Shown: piece after piece, positions 36,254 through 45,554 of the stretch | Layout: each line of letters opens with the position of its first letter | Position numbering within the stretch: position 1 is the stretch's first letter | Assembly: GCF_017161425.1 (NCBI RefSeq) | Contig: NZ_CP071057.1 | Location: forward strand, 2,295,501-2,359,500 | Direction of reading: 5' to 3' | Source of the DNA: Marinicauda algicola | Lineage (GTDB): Bacteria; Pseudomonadota; Alphaproteobacteria; Caulobacterales; Maricaulaceae | DNA length: 64,000 bases | Notes under the pieces: model-generated | Database searches by the model: none | The model's input: the letters and a program-made list of their open reading frames with translations, nothing else | What the model was told of the DNA's origin: nothing | Program-made: the position numbers and the translations under genes

Positions 36254-36919
36254 CTAGACCGAAGCCGTTCCCGAAAACAAATCCGCGATCCGCGCGGCGA
36301 GGCGCTCGGCGATCTCGGATTTCGGCGCACGCTCCCAGATCTCGGTCCCCTCGCCGGTGATCAGCAGGGCCGCGTTGGCGTCCCCGCCCATCACGTCGCC
36401 GGACACGTCGTTGGCGAGAATCCAGTCGCAGCCCTTGCGCGCGCGCTTGGCGATCGCCTCGGCCTCGACATCGTGGGTCTCCGCGGCGAAGCCGACGACC
36501 AGGCGCGGCCGGCCGGTCTCCAGCGAGGCGATGGTCCTGAGGATATCGGGGTTCTCGACGAGTTCGAGCGTCTTCGTGGCGGCCTTCTCACCCTTCAGCT
36601 TGCGTTCCGACACCGCGGCCGGGCGCCAGTCGGCGACCGCGGCGACGGCGACGAAGATGTCGGCAGGAAGCGCGGCCTCCACCGCGGCGAGCATCTCGCG
36701 CGCGCTTTCCACCGGGACGGTGTGCACGCCTTCGGGATGGGGCAGCGCGGTCGGGCCGGAGACCAGCGTCACGCGCGCCCCGGCGCGCGCGAGAGCGCTC
36801 GCGATCGCATAGCCCTGCTTGCCCGAGGAGCGGTTGGACAGGAAGCGCACCGGATCGATCGCCTCCAGCGTCGGCCCGGCCGTCACCACCGCGTGGCGGC
36901 CTTGAAGGGGCAGGCTCAT
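36254..36919 (-). CDS. coaB: Phosphopantothenate-cysteine ligase (stand-alone CoaB)
   Basis: A 221-residue protein equal to the C-terminal half of the usual CoaBC: HAVVTAGPTLEAIDPVRFLSN, RSSGKQGYAIA, VAVAAVADWRPA, ERKLKG with the catalytic lysine, and ANDVSGDVMGGDAN. It joins cysteine to 4'-phosphopantothenate using CTP. In most bacteria this domain is fused to CoaC. Here it is a separate gene whose ATG overlaps the coaC stop by 4 nt (ATGA). The split falls exactly in the domain linker and both partners have normal ends, so a real gene fission is likelier than an error. Confidence 0.93.
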   Translation of the reverse strand: MSLPLQGRHAVVTAGPTLEAIDPVRFLSNRSSGKQGYAIASALARAGARVTLVSGPTALPHPEGVHTVPVESAREMLAAVEAALPADIFVAVAAVADWRPAAVSERKLKGEKAATKTLELVENPDILRTIASLETGRPRLVVGFAAETHDVEAEAIAKRARKGCDWILANDVSGDVMGGDANAALLITGEGTEIWERAPKSEIAERLAARIADLFSGTASV

Positions 36920-37458
36920 GGCCGCAGCGCGTCCGCGACGACGTCGGCGATGCGCACCGGCTCGGCGAGCCGGCCGGGGCCGAACTCCCCGCAGGCCATC
37001 TCGCCCTCGTCGGGGTCGACGATCGTCACGCCGCGGCTCTTCAGCGTCTCAAGATTGGCCTGCGTCGCCGGGTGCTGCCACATGCGCACATTCATCGCCG
37101 GGGCCATCACCACCGGCTTGTCGGTCGCCAGCAGCGCGGTGGTGGCGAGATCGTCGCAGATGCCGTGGGCCGCCTTGGCCATCAGATTGGCCGTCGCCGG
37201 GCAGACCACCACCAGATCGGCCGAACGCGACAGCTCGATATGGCCCATCTCCGCCTCGTCGGTCAGCGAGAAGAGGTCGTCATAGACCTTGTCGCCGGAC
37301 AGCGCGGCGACGCTCATCGGGGTGACGAACTGCTTGCCCGCCTCGGTGAGGATGGCGCGCGTGGCGATCGCGCGCCGCTTCAGCTCGCGGATCAGCTCCA
37401 GCGACTTGTAGGCGGCAATGCCGCCGCCGATGATGAGAAGGATGCGTTGTTGCGCCAT
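36916..37458 (-). CDS. coaC: Phosphopantothenoylcysteine decarboxylase (stand-alone CoaC)
   Basis: A 180-residue HFCD flavoprotein equal to the N-terminal half of CoaBC: LLIIGGGIAAYKSLELIREL, MGHIELSRSADLVVVCPATAN with the catalytic histidine, APAMNVRMWQHPATQ with the conserved Asn, and MACGEFGPGRLAEP with the substrate-lid Cys. It decarboxylates phosphopantothenoylcysteine to phosphopantetheine with FMN. The next gene, coaB, starts inside its stop codon (ATGA). Coupled translation probably preserves one-to-one assembly of the two halves. Confidence 0.93.
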   Translation of the reverse strand: MAQQRILLIIGGGIAAYKSLELIRELKRRAIATRAILTEAGKQFVTPMSVAALSGDKVYDDLFSLTDEAEMGHIELSRSADLVVVCPATANLMAKAAHGICDDLATTALLATDKPVVMAPAMNVRMWQHPATQANLETLKSRGVTIVDPDEGEMACGEFGPGRLAEPVRIADVVADALRP

Positions 37459-37555
37459 GGGCCGTTCCTGATCCGACGAAGTCCTTCGCCTTCCTAGCCG
37501 GAAACCGGCAGGACGTCACTTCGAGCCGGCGCGAGCGCACGTGCGCTTGCGTGCG

Positions 37556-39100
37556 TCAAGCCAGCGCCAGGACCGCCCAGAGCGCGCCCGCCCCGGCCGC
37601 CGCGCCCAGCACCGCGCCGAAGACCCAGCCGGGCACGCCGCGGCGCTTCCGGGCGGGTTCGCGCAGCGGATGCTCCTTCAGGCGCGCGGCGGCCTCGGTG
37701 AGGTTTTCCAGGGTCTCGGGCAGCTTGCGGAAGCTCTCGCGCAGGCGGCGGAGATCCTCGATCACGTCGCGCGCGATCCCTTCCGGGCCGAGCTCGCGCT
37801 TCATGAAGCGCTCGACCGCCGGAGCGGAGGCCTTCCACATATTGTGCTCGTCCGACAGCGACCGGCACACGCCCTCGGCCTGCACCATCGTCTTCTGCAG
37901 CAGGACGAGCTGGGGCTGGAGATGCATGTCGAACAGGTCGGTGATCTCGAAGAGCTGCATCAGGACGCGGCTCATCGGCACCTCGCTCGCCGTCTTGCCG
38001 AAGATCGGCTCGGCGACGGCGCGCAGCGCGCTCGCGAAGTCGGCCTTCGAATGGCGCTCCGGCACGTAGCCGGCCATGAAATGGGCTTCGGCGGCCGCGT
38101 CGTAGTCCTTCACCAGGAAGCCGTGCAGGATGAGGGCGAGATAGCGCCGCTCGGCCGCTTCGAGCCGGCCCATGATGCCGAAATCGACGGCCCACAGCCG
38201 GCCCTCGGGCGTGACGAAGAGATTGCCGGCATGCATGTCGGCGTGGAACACGCCGCGGTCGAGCGCGGTCGCCAGGAAGGCGTCGGTGATGTCGGCCGAC
38301 AGCTTCAGCGGATCGATGCCCGCCGCCTGGATGCGGGCGGTATCGGTGAGCGGGATGGCCTCGATCCAGTCGGTGGCGAGCACCCGCTTCGTCGTGTAGC
38401 GCCAGTCCACCTCGGGGATGAAGAAGTTCTGCGCCGCCGCCGCGGCCTCCTTCAGCTCGCTGGCCGAAGCCGCCTCCAGGCGCAGGTCGAGTTCGAGCGT
38501 GAGCGAGCGCGCCACGGTCTCCACGAAGGCCTTCGGCTCGAGGCGCTTCGATTTCGGGAACAGGCCTTCGGCGAGGCGGGCGCCCAGGCGCAGCGCGGCG
38601 ATGTCGCGCGCGATGCGCTTCTCCACGTCGGGACGCAGGATCTTCACTGCCAGCGTGCGCCCGTCCTTCGTCACCGCCCGGTGGACCTGGGCGATGGAGG
38701 CTGCGGCCACGGCCGGGCCGAACTCGGCGAACTCCTGCGCGATCGGGACGGAAAGCTCGCGCTCGAAGATGGCGCGCGCCTCGCCGTCGGGAAACGGCGC
38801 CATCTTGTCCTGCAGCCGGGCGAGCCCGCGCGCGAACTCGGCCCCGATCACGTCGGCGCGCGTGGCCAGCACCTGGCCGAACTTCACATAGGAGGGGCCC
38901 AGCTCTTCCAGCGCGCGCGCCAGGCGCTCGCCGGGGTTGGAGGCTCGATCGCGGATCGCCACCAGGCGCGCGACGCGCCCCAGGACGCGCGCGGGGGCGG
39001 GCAGGCTCTCCTGGTATTCGCGTGGAAAGATCGCGTCGTGACGCGCGAGCGTCCACGCGGCGCGGCCCAGCCGGCCGATATGTCCAAGCGTGCGAAACAT
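37556..39100 (-). CDS. ubiB: UbiB ubiquinone biosynthesis atypical kinase/ATPase
   Basis: A 514-residue ABC1/ADCK-family protein: LGPSYVKFGQVLATRADVIG (KxGQ motif), AAASIAQVHRAV (Ala-rich nucleotide loop), VKILRP, ELDLRLEAAS (ExD), GVFHADMHAGNLFV, VDFGIMGRL and a C-terminal membrane anchor pair (VPGWVFGAVLGAAAGAGALWAV). It supports ubiquinone synthesis at the membrane, probably by extracting lipid precursors. It sits downstream of ubiE as usual, but with two unrelated genes (YCII and ECF sigma) between them. Confidence 0.96.
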   Translation of the reverse strand: MFRTLGHIGRLGRAAWTLARHDAIFPREYQESLPAPARVLGRVARLVAIRDRASNPGERLARALEELGPSYVKFGQVLATRADVIGAEFARGLARLQDKMAPFPDGEARAIFERELSVPIAQEFAEFGPAVAAASIAQVHRAVTKDGRTLAVKILRPDVEKRIARDIAALRLGARLAEGLFPKSKRLEPKAFVETVARSLTLELDLRLEAASASELKEAAAAAQNFFIPEVDWRYTTKRVLATDWIEAIPLTDTARIQAAGIDPLKLSADITDAFLATALDRGVFHADMHAGNLFVTPEGRLWAVDFGIMGRLEAAERRYLALILHGFLVKDYDAAAEAHFMAGYVPERHSKADFASALRAVAEPIFGKTASEVPMSRVLMQLFEITDLFDMHLQPQLVLLQKTMVQAEGVCRSLSDEHNMWKASAPAVERFMKRELGPEGIARDVIEDLRRLRESFRKLPETLENLTEAAARLKEHPLREPARKRRGVPGWVFGAVLGAAAGAGALWAVLALA

Positions 39101-39163
39101 CGCGGAAGGTTTAGGGCGCCCGCTCCGGCTTGGCGAGGGGGGCGCGGCAGGAAAGCACCTGCA

Positions 39164-40399
39164 TCAAAGCGCCGCGCAGCGCGCCTGCAGCCAGTCGCGC
39201 ACGGCCGGGTCCGCCGTGAGGGCGAGCGCCCGGCCATAGGCCTCGCGCGCGGGTCCGGGCTGCCCGGCCTGCGCCAGCCAGTGCGCACGCGCGGCATGGA
39301 AGGGCTGGTGGCCCGCCAGCGCCTTGCCGGCGCTCGTCTCGAGCGCGTCGAGACCGGCGAGCGCGGCGGCCGGCCCGGCGATCTCCCCCTGCACGCAGGC
39401 GCGCGCGATGTGCGCCCCGAGCCCCGCCCCTTGCGCGATCAGGCCATCGTAGAGCCGCGCGAGCGCCGTCCAGTCGGTGCGCCCGGTCACCGCCCGTGCG
39501 GCATGGACCGACTGGATGGCCGCTTCCAGCGAGAAGCGTCCGGGCGGGCCGAGCGCCAGCGCGCGCCGGAGCCCGGCCTCGGCCTGCGCGATCAGACGAT
39601 GGTCCCAGAGCGCGGTGTCCTGCTCCGCGAGCGGCACGAAACCGCCGTCCAGCCCGCGCCGGGCACGGTGGCGCGACTGACAGTATCTCAAGAGGGCGAG
39701 CAGGCCGTGCGCCTCGGCTTCGCCCTGGAGGAACTCGGCGACGAGGCCCGCCAGGAACAGAGCCTCGCCGGCCAGGCCCTCCGGCCCGGCGCCGTAATCG
39801 GCCCAGCCGTCGGTGTAGGCGGCGTAGACCGCGTCGAGCACCGCGGCGAGGCGGTCCGCCGCCTCTTCCGGTTCGGGCATGTCGAAGGCGATTCCCGCGT
39901 CCTTGATCTTGCGCTTGGCGCGCGACAGGCGCTGACCCATCGCCGCCGGACTCACCAGGAAAGCCTGCGCGATGCGCGCCGCGTCGAGGCCGAGCACGGT
40001 CTGCAGCATCAAGGGCGTGCGGATGGCGGGATCGATGGCCGGGTGGGCACACACGAACATCAGCCTCAGCCGGTCGTCCGGGAGCGGCCGGTCGGGCCGG
40101 GCGGGATCGAGGAGGGACACCAGCTCGCCTGTCGCGGCGTCCCGCGTCTTCTCGCGCCGGCCGGCATCGATCAGGCGCCGGCGCGCCGCGGTCAGCAGCC
40201 AGGCCTCGGGCCGGTCCGGCACGCCGTCGTCCGGCCAGCGCTCCAGCGCGCGGGCGAAGGCATCGGCAAGCGCATCCTCGGCGGCGGCAATGTCGCGCGT
40301 GCGCCGGGCGAGGCTGGCGAGCAGGCGGCCATAGGCCGTGCGGGCGGCTAGCTCGGCCGCCGCCCGCGCCTCGCAGCTTGTGGCGAGTTCATCCGCCAT
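39164..40399 (-). CDS. ECF42-type RNA polymerase sigma factor with C-terminal extension
   Basis: A 411-residue protein. Residues ~15-85 form sigma-2 (YGRLLASLARRTRDIAAAEDA LADAF, then AWLLTAARRRLIDAGR). Residues ~115-170 form sigma-4 (TPLMLQTVLGLDAARIAQAF, then SPAAMGQRLSRAKRKIK). The ~230-residue helical C-terminal domain has TPR-like character (DUF6596). This layout and the adjacent DGPF/YCII gene define ECF42 sigma factors, which need the C-terminal domain for activity rather than an anti-sigma factor. ATG 40399 overlaps the YCII gene by 11 nt. The target promoter is unknown. Confidence 0.9.
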   Translation of the reverse strand: MADELATSCEARAAAELAARTAYGRLLASLARRTRDIAAAEDALADAFARALERWPDDGVPDRPEAWLLTAARRRLIDAGRREKTRDAATGELVSLLDPARPDRPLPDDRLRLMFVCAHPAIDPAIRTPLMLQTVLGLDAARIAQAFLVSPAAMGQRLSRAKRKIKDAGIAFDMPEPEEAADRLAAVLDAVYAAYTDGWADYGAGPEGLAGEALFLAGLVAEFLQGEAEAHGLLALLRYCQSRHRARRGLDGGFVPLAEQDTALWDHRLIAQAEAGLRRALALGPPGRFSLEAAIQSVHAARAVTGRTDWTALARLYDGLIAQGAGLGAHIARACVQGEIAGPAAALAGLDALETSAGKALAGHQPFHAARAHWLAQAGQPGPAREAYGRALALTADPAVRDWLQARCAAL

Positions 40400-40730
40400 A
40401 GTCGGGCACGGGACGCACCTCGATCGTCCCGTACTGCGCCGCCGGGCAGCGCCGCGCCCAGTCGAGGGCGGCGTCCATGGTGTCCGCCTCGATGACGTAG
40501 AAGCCGCCGAGTTGCTCCTTCGTGTCGGCATAGGGGCCGTCCTCGACGCGCCCGGCCTTCAGCGTGCGGGCCGTGTGCGAAGGCGAGAGCGGCTCGCCGG
40601 CGACCATCGCACCGGCCCTTGCGAGCGCCTCGACATAGGCCATGTGCTCGCCGATCACCTCCCTCCGCTCGGCCTCGCTCAAACCGGCCCAGGCGTCTTC
40701 CGCCTCGTAGAGCAGGAATGCGAACTTCAT
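40389..40730 (-). CDS. YCII/DGPF domain protein
   Basis: A 113-residue YciI-like protein: MKFAFLLYEAEDAWAGLSEAE, VEDGPYADTKEQLGGFYVIEA (the DGPF-type signature) and a C-terminal GTIEVRPVPD. It is cotranscribed with the ECF42 sigma factor (11-nt overlap), the standard pairing for that sigma group. These proteins are often the sigma factor's regulon members; their biochemical function is not known. The His/Asp pair of enzymatic YciI is not obvious here. Confidence 0.9.
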   Translation of the reverse strand: MKFAFLLYEAEDAWAGLSEAERREVIGEHMAYVEALARAGAMVAGEPLSPSHTARTLKAGRVEDGPYADTKEQLGGFYVIEADTMDAALDWARRCPAAQYGTIEVRPVPDYGG

Positions 40731-40834
40731 CGCGCGTCTCCTTGGCTGCCGTCCGCGCCGGCGCGGATGTTCCGCCGGCCTCATATTACGACGCGCGGGA
40801 GCGGTCCGCTTCGACAATCTCGCAGGAGACTCTT

Positions 40835-41614
40835 CTAGAGCTTCCACCCCATGTGCAGGGCCGCGATGCCGCCGGAGAGGTCGGTGACGGAGACATTGGC
40901 GAAGCCGGCGGCCTCGACCTCTTGCCGGAAGGCCTGCTGGTGGGGAAAGCGGCGGATGGATTCGACGAGATACTGGTAGCTGTCGCGGTCCTTCGCGATG
41001 AGCTGACCGAGCGCGGGAATCGCGTTGAACGACCAGGCGTCGTAGAGGCGCGCGAGGGCGCGCGTGGTGGGCCGGGAGAATTCCAGGCAGAGGAAGCGCC
41101 CGCCGGGCTTGAGCACGCGGTGCATCTGCTTCAGCGCCGCGGCGCGGTCGGTGACGTTGCGGATGCCGAAGCCGATCATCACGCAGTCGGCCGAGCGGTC
41201 CTCGAAGGGCAGCATTTCCGCGTTGGCGCAGACCCAGGCGAGGTCCTCGCGATCCCCGCGCCTCAGTCCCGAACGCATCATCTCGAAATTGATGTCGGCG
41301 ACGACGGCCCGGGCGGGCGGACCGCCGGCGCGCCGGCGCACCGTCTCGGCCCGGTCCAGGAAGGCGCGCGCGAGATCGCCCGTTCCGCCGGCGACATCGA
41401 CGAGCACCTCGCCGGGGCGCGGATTGGCCCGGGTGATCGTGATGTCCTTCCACACCCGGTGGATGCCGAGGCTCATCACGTCGTTCATCAGGTCGTAGCG
41501 CCGCGCCGAGCGGTCGAACACGGAGCGCACGAGGGATTGCTTCTCCTCGCGGGGCACCTGCCTGAAGCCGAAGGAGGTGGTGTCGCCGGGCGGGTTTGTC
41601 TCGGTGTCGCTCAT
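40835..41614 (-). CDS. ubiE: Ubiquinone/menaquinone C-methyltransferase
   Basis: A 259-residue SAM methyltransferase: TSFGFRQVPREEKQSLVRSV, the UbiE signature FDRSARRYDLMNDVMSLGIHRVWK, the SAM site VLVDVAGGTGDLA, and the second UbiE signature IGFGIRNVTDRAAALKQMHRVLKPGG. It methylates the benzoquinol ring in ubiquinone synthesis. First gene of the leftward run through ubiB, coaC, coaB and dut; divergent from the mutM side. ATG 41614 was chosen because the conserved region begins ~13 residues later. Confidence 0.97.
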   Translation of the reverse strand: MSDTETNPPGDTTSFGFRQVPREEKQSLVRSVFDRSARRYDLMNDVMSLGIHRVWKDITITRANPRPGEVLVDVAGGTGDLARAFLDRAETVRRRAGGPPARAVVADINFEMMRSGLRRGDREDLAWVCANAEMLPFEDRSADCVMIGFGIRNVTDRAAALKQMHRVLKPGGRFLCLEFSRPTTRALARLYDAWSFNAIPALGQLIAKDRDSYQYLVESIRRFPHQQAFRQEVEAAGFANVSVTDLSGGIAALHMGWKL

Positions 41615-41727
41615 GAGGTCTACATAGCCGGGCCGGGCCGTGCGGGCCAGCGCGCACATGAGCGCAGGTCCTGACTGATAGAATTATGCTTGCCTGCGGG
41701 CGCGCGCATGCGCGAAGCTCGTTAACC

Positions 41728-42006
41728 ATGAGCCTGTCGCCCCCCATGCGGCCCGAGACAGAGGCGGAAACCCTGCGCGACCGGCTGTCGCGCATGGAAC
41801 GCCAGCTCGCTCACGTCGAGCAGCTCCTCGCCGCGCTGGCACGTCACGCCGGGATCGACGCGGGTGACTGTCCCGCCTGCGGCTACGGCCGGCTGCAATA
41901 CACGGTCGACAAGACGCACCGCACCTTTGGCGTCGTGAGCACGGCGTGCGATAGCAGCGAGCAGGAGCCGGCCGCGGAGAGCCCAACGCGCGTTTCACCG
42001 GCCTGA
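41728..42006 (+). CDS. Small coiled-coil protein with CxxC, hypothetical
   Basis: A 92-residue frame: an N-terminal amphipathic helix/coiled coil (TEAETLRDRLSRMERQLAHV EQLLAALA), then GDCPACGYGRLQYTV, which could be half of a zinc ribbon, and a further Cys in STACDSSE. The ribosome binding site is weak. It ends 18 nt before mutM, in the same direction, so it may be the first gene of a mutM transcript. No family recognised; it may be spurious. Confidence 0.45.
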   Translation: MSLSPPMRPETEAETLRDRLSRMERQLAHVEQLLAALARHAGIDAGDCPACGYGRLQYTVDKTHRTFGVVSTACDSSEQEPAAESPTRVSPA

Positions 42007-42024
42007 CCGGCCGGGAACACGCTC

Positions 42025-42888
42025 ATGCCCGAACTGCCCGAAGTGGAAACCGTGCGCCGCGGCCTCGTCCCGGCGATGCAAGGCCGGCGCATCCTGAGTG
42101 CAACGGCGAACCGGCCCGATCTGCGCTTTCCTTTCCCGCCAGGTTTCGAACGGCGCCTGGCCGGCACGCGGGTCGAGCGCCTGGACCGGCGGGCGAAATA
42201 CCTGCTGGCGCGGCTGGGCTCGGGCGAGACGCTGCTGATGCACCTGGGCATGAGCGGGCGGTTCACGATCGAAGCGGAGGATCTCGCGCGCCAGCCGGGC
42301 GATTTCGTGCACGCGTCGGGGGCAAACCCGGTCCATGACCATGTCGTGTTCGAGCTCGAGGGCGCGGTGCGGGTCACCTACAACGATCCGCGCCGCTTCG
42401 GCTTCATGACGCTGTTCGCGACCGGCGAGGAAGAGGCCCAGCCCTTCCTCGCCGGGCTCGGTCCGGAGCCGGATTCCAATGCGTTCTCCGGCGCCTATCT
42501 GTCCGAGCGGCTGACGGGGCGGAAGACGCCGGTCAAGGCCGCCCTGCTCGACCAGCGCGTGGTTGCCGGGCTCGGCAACATCTATGTCTGCGAGGCGCTG
42601 TGGCGCGCGCAGATCAGCCCGCGCCGGCTCGCGAACTCGGTGGCCGGCGTGCGGGCCGAACGCCTCGCCCCGGCGGTGCGCGCCGTCATCGCCGAGGCGA
42701 TCGCGGCGGGCGGATCGACGCTGCGCGACTTTGCCGGAGCGGACGGGGCGCTGGGCTATTTCCAGCACCGCTTCGACGTCTATGGCCGCGAGGGCGAGCC
42801 GTGCCGGCGCGAGGGCTGCGGCGGAACGGTGCAGCGCATCGTGCAGTCGGCGCGTTCGAGCTTCTTCTGTCCGGCGTGCCAACGCTAG
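42025..42888 (+). CDS. mutM: Formamidopyrimidine-DNA glycosylase
   Basis: A 287-residue Fpg. The N-terminal [14 protein letters not shown] carries catalytic Pro2 and Glu3. The body has [30 protein letters not shown] and [24 protein letters not shown]. The C-terminal zinc finger has CRREGCGG...FFCPACQR. It removes 8-oxoguanine and other oxidised purines and nicks the strand. Divergent from ubiE, the classical alphaproteobacterial arrangement. Confidence 0.98.
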   Translation: MPELPEVETVRRGLVPAMQGRRILSATANRPDLRFPFPPGFERRLAGTRVERLDRRAKYLLARLGSGETLLMHLGMSGRFTIEAEDLARQPGDFVHASGANPVHDHVVFELEGAVRVTYNDPRRFGFMTLFATGEEEAQPFLAGLGPEPDSNAFSGAYLSERLTGRKTPVKAALLDQRVVAGLGNIYVCEALWRAQISPRRLANSVAGVRAERLAPAVRAVIAEAIAAGGSTLRDFAGADGALGYFQHRFDVYGREGEPCRREGCGGTVQRIVQSARSSFFCPACQR

Positions 42889-42980
42889 GCGAGGTGAAGC
42901 CTCGCTTGATGCCCGGCTCGAGGCATGTCAATGTCGCTTTACACCCGGCACGCGGGATGCCGGCCAGACGGGGACGAACC

Positions 42981-43964
42981 ATGCGCCAGAGATCTTTCCT
43001 CATCCTTCTCATCCTGGCGGTAGCCACCTTCGGCGCCGCGCTGTGGTGGATGAATCGCGACACGGGCGGGCAGGTGCCGGACGCCGCGGAGCCGGTCACC
43101 CGAGCCGAGGCCGAAGCCGGGCCGGAAACCGAGGCAGCCGAGCACGATCCTGCGCTCTGGTCGATCTCGGATGCGGATTCCACCGTCTATCTCTTCGGCA
43201 CGGTTCATATCCTGCCTCCCGAGCTCGACTGGTACAGCGACGAGGTCCGCGCCGCGTTCGGCGAGGCCGACACCCTCTATCTCGAGGTCGACGCCCTGAG
43301 CCCGCAGGCCCAGGCCGAGATGCAGTCCATGATCCCGCAGATCGGCATGCTGCCCGCGGGCGAGCGGCTGACGGCGAAGCTGAGCGAGGAGGCCCTCGCC
43401 CATCTCGAGCGGATCGCCGAACGCCTCGGCATGCCGGGCGAGGCCCTGAAGGCCGCCATCGACCCGTTCATGCCCTGGCTCGCCAGCCTTCAGCTCGCCG
43501 TCGCCCAGATGCAGGCGGCCGGCTACGACCCGCAATCGGGCGTGGAACAGGTGCTCACGGCCGAAGCCGGCGAGGCGGGCATGGCATTCGGCTATTTCGA
43601 GACCGTCGAGGAGCAGCTCGCCTTCCTGTCCTCCATGCCGATGGAGGTCCAGCTCGCCGATTTCGAGACCGGACTGGAGCAGATGGTGGAGAACCCGGAC
43701 ATGCTCGACGACCTCGTCGCGGCCTGGACGCAGGGCGACATGGAGCGGCTCGACGCCATCATGAACGAGGAGCTGCGCGAGAGCACCCCGGAAGCCTACG
43801 AGGTGCTGATCGTGCAGCGCAACCGCAACTGGGTTCCGCAGATCGCCGGGATCCTGGAGGGAAGCGGCACGGCCTTCGTGGCGGTCGGCGCCGGCCACAT
43901 GCCCGGAGAAGACGGCGTCATCAACCTGCTTCGCGAGCAGGGGCTGGAAGTCACGCGGCACTGA
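42981..43964 (+). CDS. TraB/GumN family protein
   Basis: A 327-residue protein with an N-terminal membrane anchor or signal ([19 protein letters not shown]). A TraB/GumN domain follows: [44 protein letters not shown] and the C-terminal [19 protein letters not shown]. TraB-fold proteins have conserved GxxH and acidic residues suggesting a metal-dependent hydrolase (TIKI-like). The substrate is unknown. The hydrophobic N-terminus predicts a periplasmic location. Monocistronic. Confidence 0.9.
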   Translation: MRQRSFLILLILAVATFGAALWWMNRDTGGQVPDAAEPVTRAEAEAGPETEAAEHDPALWSISDADSTVYLFGTVHILPPELDWYSDEVRAAFGEADTLYLEVDALSPQAQAEMQSMIPQIGMLPAGERLTAKLSEEALAHLERIAERLGMPGEALKAAIDPFMPWLASLQLAVAQMQAAGYDPQSGVEQVLTAEAGEAGMAFGYFETVEEQLAFLSSMPMEVQLADFETGLEQMVENPDMLDDLVAAWTQGDMERLDAIMNEELRESTPEAYEVLIVQRNRNWVPQIAGILEGSGTAFVAVGAGHMPGEDGVINLLREQGLEVTRH

Positions 43965-44107
43965 GCGCCGCCCGGCGCGCATACCTGCCATGCGGCCCGC
44001 CTTCGGGGTGTCGACCCGGAGGCGGGCTTCATGTATGGGTTCGCGCCGAACCTGGTGTCCCACCTGTCGCTGCCGGTGCTCCCGGCGCGCCGAACCCGGA
44101 GGGCCGA

Positions 44108-44884
44108 ATGGCCTACAAGACGATCCAGACCAAGACCGAAGGCCGTGTCGGCGTCATCACGCTCGACCGCCCCAAGGCGCTCAACGCCCTCAACGAGGAG
44201 CTGACCGGCGAGCTCGCGGACGCGCTCGCCGGGTTCGAGGCCAACGAGGATATCGGCTGCGTGGTCCTGACCGGCTCGGCCAAGGCCTTCGCCGCCGGCG
44301 CCGACATCAAGGAACTGCAGGACAAGGACTATATCTCGCTCTACATGAACGACCCGTTCGAGAAGAGCTGGGAGTCCGTCGCGCGCTTCAGAAAGCCGAT
44401 CATCGCCGCGGTCTCCGGCTATGCGCTCGGCGGGGGCTGCGAGATCGCGATGATGTGCGATTTCATCATCGCTGCGGACACCGCCAAGTTCGGCCAGCCC
44501 GAGATCAATCTCGGCGTCATGCCGGGCGCGGGCGGCACGCAGCGCCTGCCCCGCGCGGTCGGCAAGTCCAAGGCCATGGACATGTGCCTGACCGGGCGGA
44601 TGATGACTGCCGAGGAAGCCGAGCGCGCCGGCCTCGTCTCGCGGCTTGTGCCGGCCGACGACCTCATGGACGTCGCGATGGAGGCTGCGGAGACGATCGC
44701 CTCGAAATCGCTCCCCATCGCGATGATGACCAAGGAAGCGATCAACCGCGCCTTCGAGATCGGCCTCACCGAGGGCATCCGCTTCGAGCGCCGCGTCTTC
44801 CACTCCCAGTTCGCGACCGAGGACCAGAGCGAGGGCATGGCCGCCTTCGCCGACAAGCGCGCGGCGCACTTCAAGCACCGCTAA
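44108..44884 (+). CDS. Enoyl-CoA hydratase
   Basis: A 258-residue crotonase-fold enzyme: [20 protein letters not shown], the oxyanion segment [30 protein letters not shown], and the second catalytic region [20 protein letters not shown] with Glu in the preceding FGQPEI. It hydrates 2-enoyl-CoA in beta-oxidation, closest in sequence style to EchA/short-chain hydratases. An acyl-CoA dehydrogenase lies 6 kb away, but they are not an operon. Confidence 0.95.
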   Translation: MAYKTIQTKTEGRVGVITLDRPKALNALNEELTGELADALAGFEANEDIGCVVLTGSAKAFAAGADIKELQDKDYISLYMNDPFEKSWESVARFRKPIIAAVSGYALGGGCEIAMMCDFIIAADTAKFGQPEINLGVMPGAGGTQRLPRAVGKSKAMDMCLTGRMMTAEEAERAGLVSRLVPADDLMDVAMEAAETIASKSLPIAMMTKEAINRAFEIGLTEGIRFERRVFHSQFATEDQSEGMAAFADKRAAHFKHR

Positions 44885-45003
44885 AAGCAGGCCATACCGG
44901 TTGACGACGGGGCGCGGCGGGGATATACGCCGCGCCTCATGTTTCTACGGGCGCGCCCGCGACGGCGGCGCTCCGGCACTCACAGCAAGGCGTCGAAGAG
45001 TCC

Positions 45004-45273
45004 ATGGCGAACACAGCCTCCGCGAAGAAGATGGTGCGCAAGATCGCGCGCCGCACCGCGATCAACAAAGCCCGCCGTACGCGCATGCGCACCTTCGTGA
45101 AGAGGGTCGAGACCGCGATCGCGGCCGGCGACCAGGCCAAGGCGACCGAAGCGCTGCGCCAGGCCGAATCCGAGGTGATGAGCGCGGTCTCCCAGGGCGT
45201 GATCCACAAGAACACCGGCTCGCGCAAGGTCTCGCGCCTCGCGCACCGCGTCAAAACGATGACGGCTCAGTAA
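45004..45273 (+). CDS. rpsT: 30S ribosomal protein S20
   Basis: An 89-residue basic protein starting [20 protein letters not shown] and containing the S20 pattern [19 protein letters not shown] and [19 protein letters not shown]. It binds 16S rRNA early in 30S assembly. A strong terminator follows, so dnaA downstream has its own promoter. rpsT next to dnaA is typical of Caulobacter relatives. Confidence 0.98.
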   Translation: MANTASAKKMVRKIARRTAINKARRTRMRTFVKRVETAIAAGDQAKATEALRQAESEVMSAVSQGVIHKNTGSRKVSRLAHRVKTMTAQ

Positions 45274-45304
45274 AAATTCCTCTTTGACCGGATGGTCTTC
45301 GCTG

Positions 45305-45332
45305 ACGCCCGCGCTCTTCGCGCGGGCGTTTT
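45305..45332 (+). terminator. Rho-independent terminator after rpsT
   Basis: A perfect 10-bp stem ACGCCCGCGC/GCGCGGGCGT (45305-45314 and 45320-45329), loop TCTTC, followed by TTTT. Confidence 0.92.
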
Positions 45333-45398
45333 CGTGACCGGCACCCGTCTTGGCGTGATGGCCCGATTACCCTTTGCTGCAAGGGGAAAACGCACCCC

Positions 45399-45429
45399 CG
45401 GCGGAGTCATGAAATTGATGACTCCGCCG
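45399..45429 (+). repeat. 12-bp perfect hairpin with a GANTC site in each arm, dnaA upstream region
   Basis: Arms 45399-45410 and 45418-45429 pair perfectly around the loop GAAATTG. GAGTC (45404-45408) and GACTC (45420-45424) are CcrM-type GANTC sites placed symmetrically in the arms. There is no T-tract, so it is not an intrinsic terminator. It lies in the 458-nt stretch between rpsT and dnaA, which otherwise holds no gene and has an unusually AT-rich patch around 45460-45530. Confidence 0.6.
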
Positions 45430-45554
45430 CGGCGATCCGAACGCCTTGAGAACACGAAAACGGCGCAAAATTTTTTTCACGCGCCAAGGCCTCAGCGTGC
45501 TTACGAAAAATCCCTGTCAAGCGCAAAAACGGGTCGCGCGGGCGGTTAATGCGG

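Noticed and set aside
39164-40399. The sigma factor as a housekeeping or sigma-70 group 1 factor
   Set aside because: It has only sigma-2 and sigma-4 regions plus a TPR-like tail and a DGPF neighbour, the ECF42 pattern.
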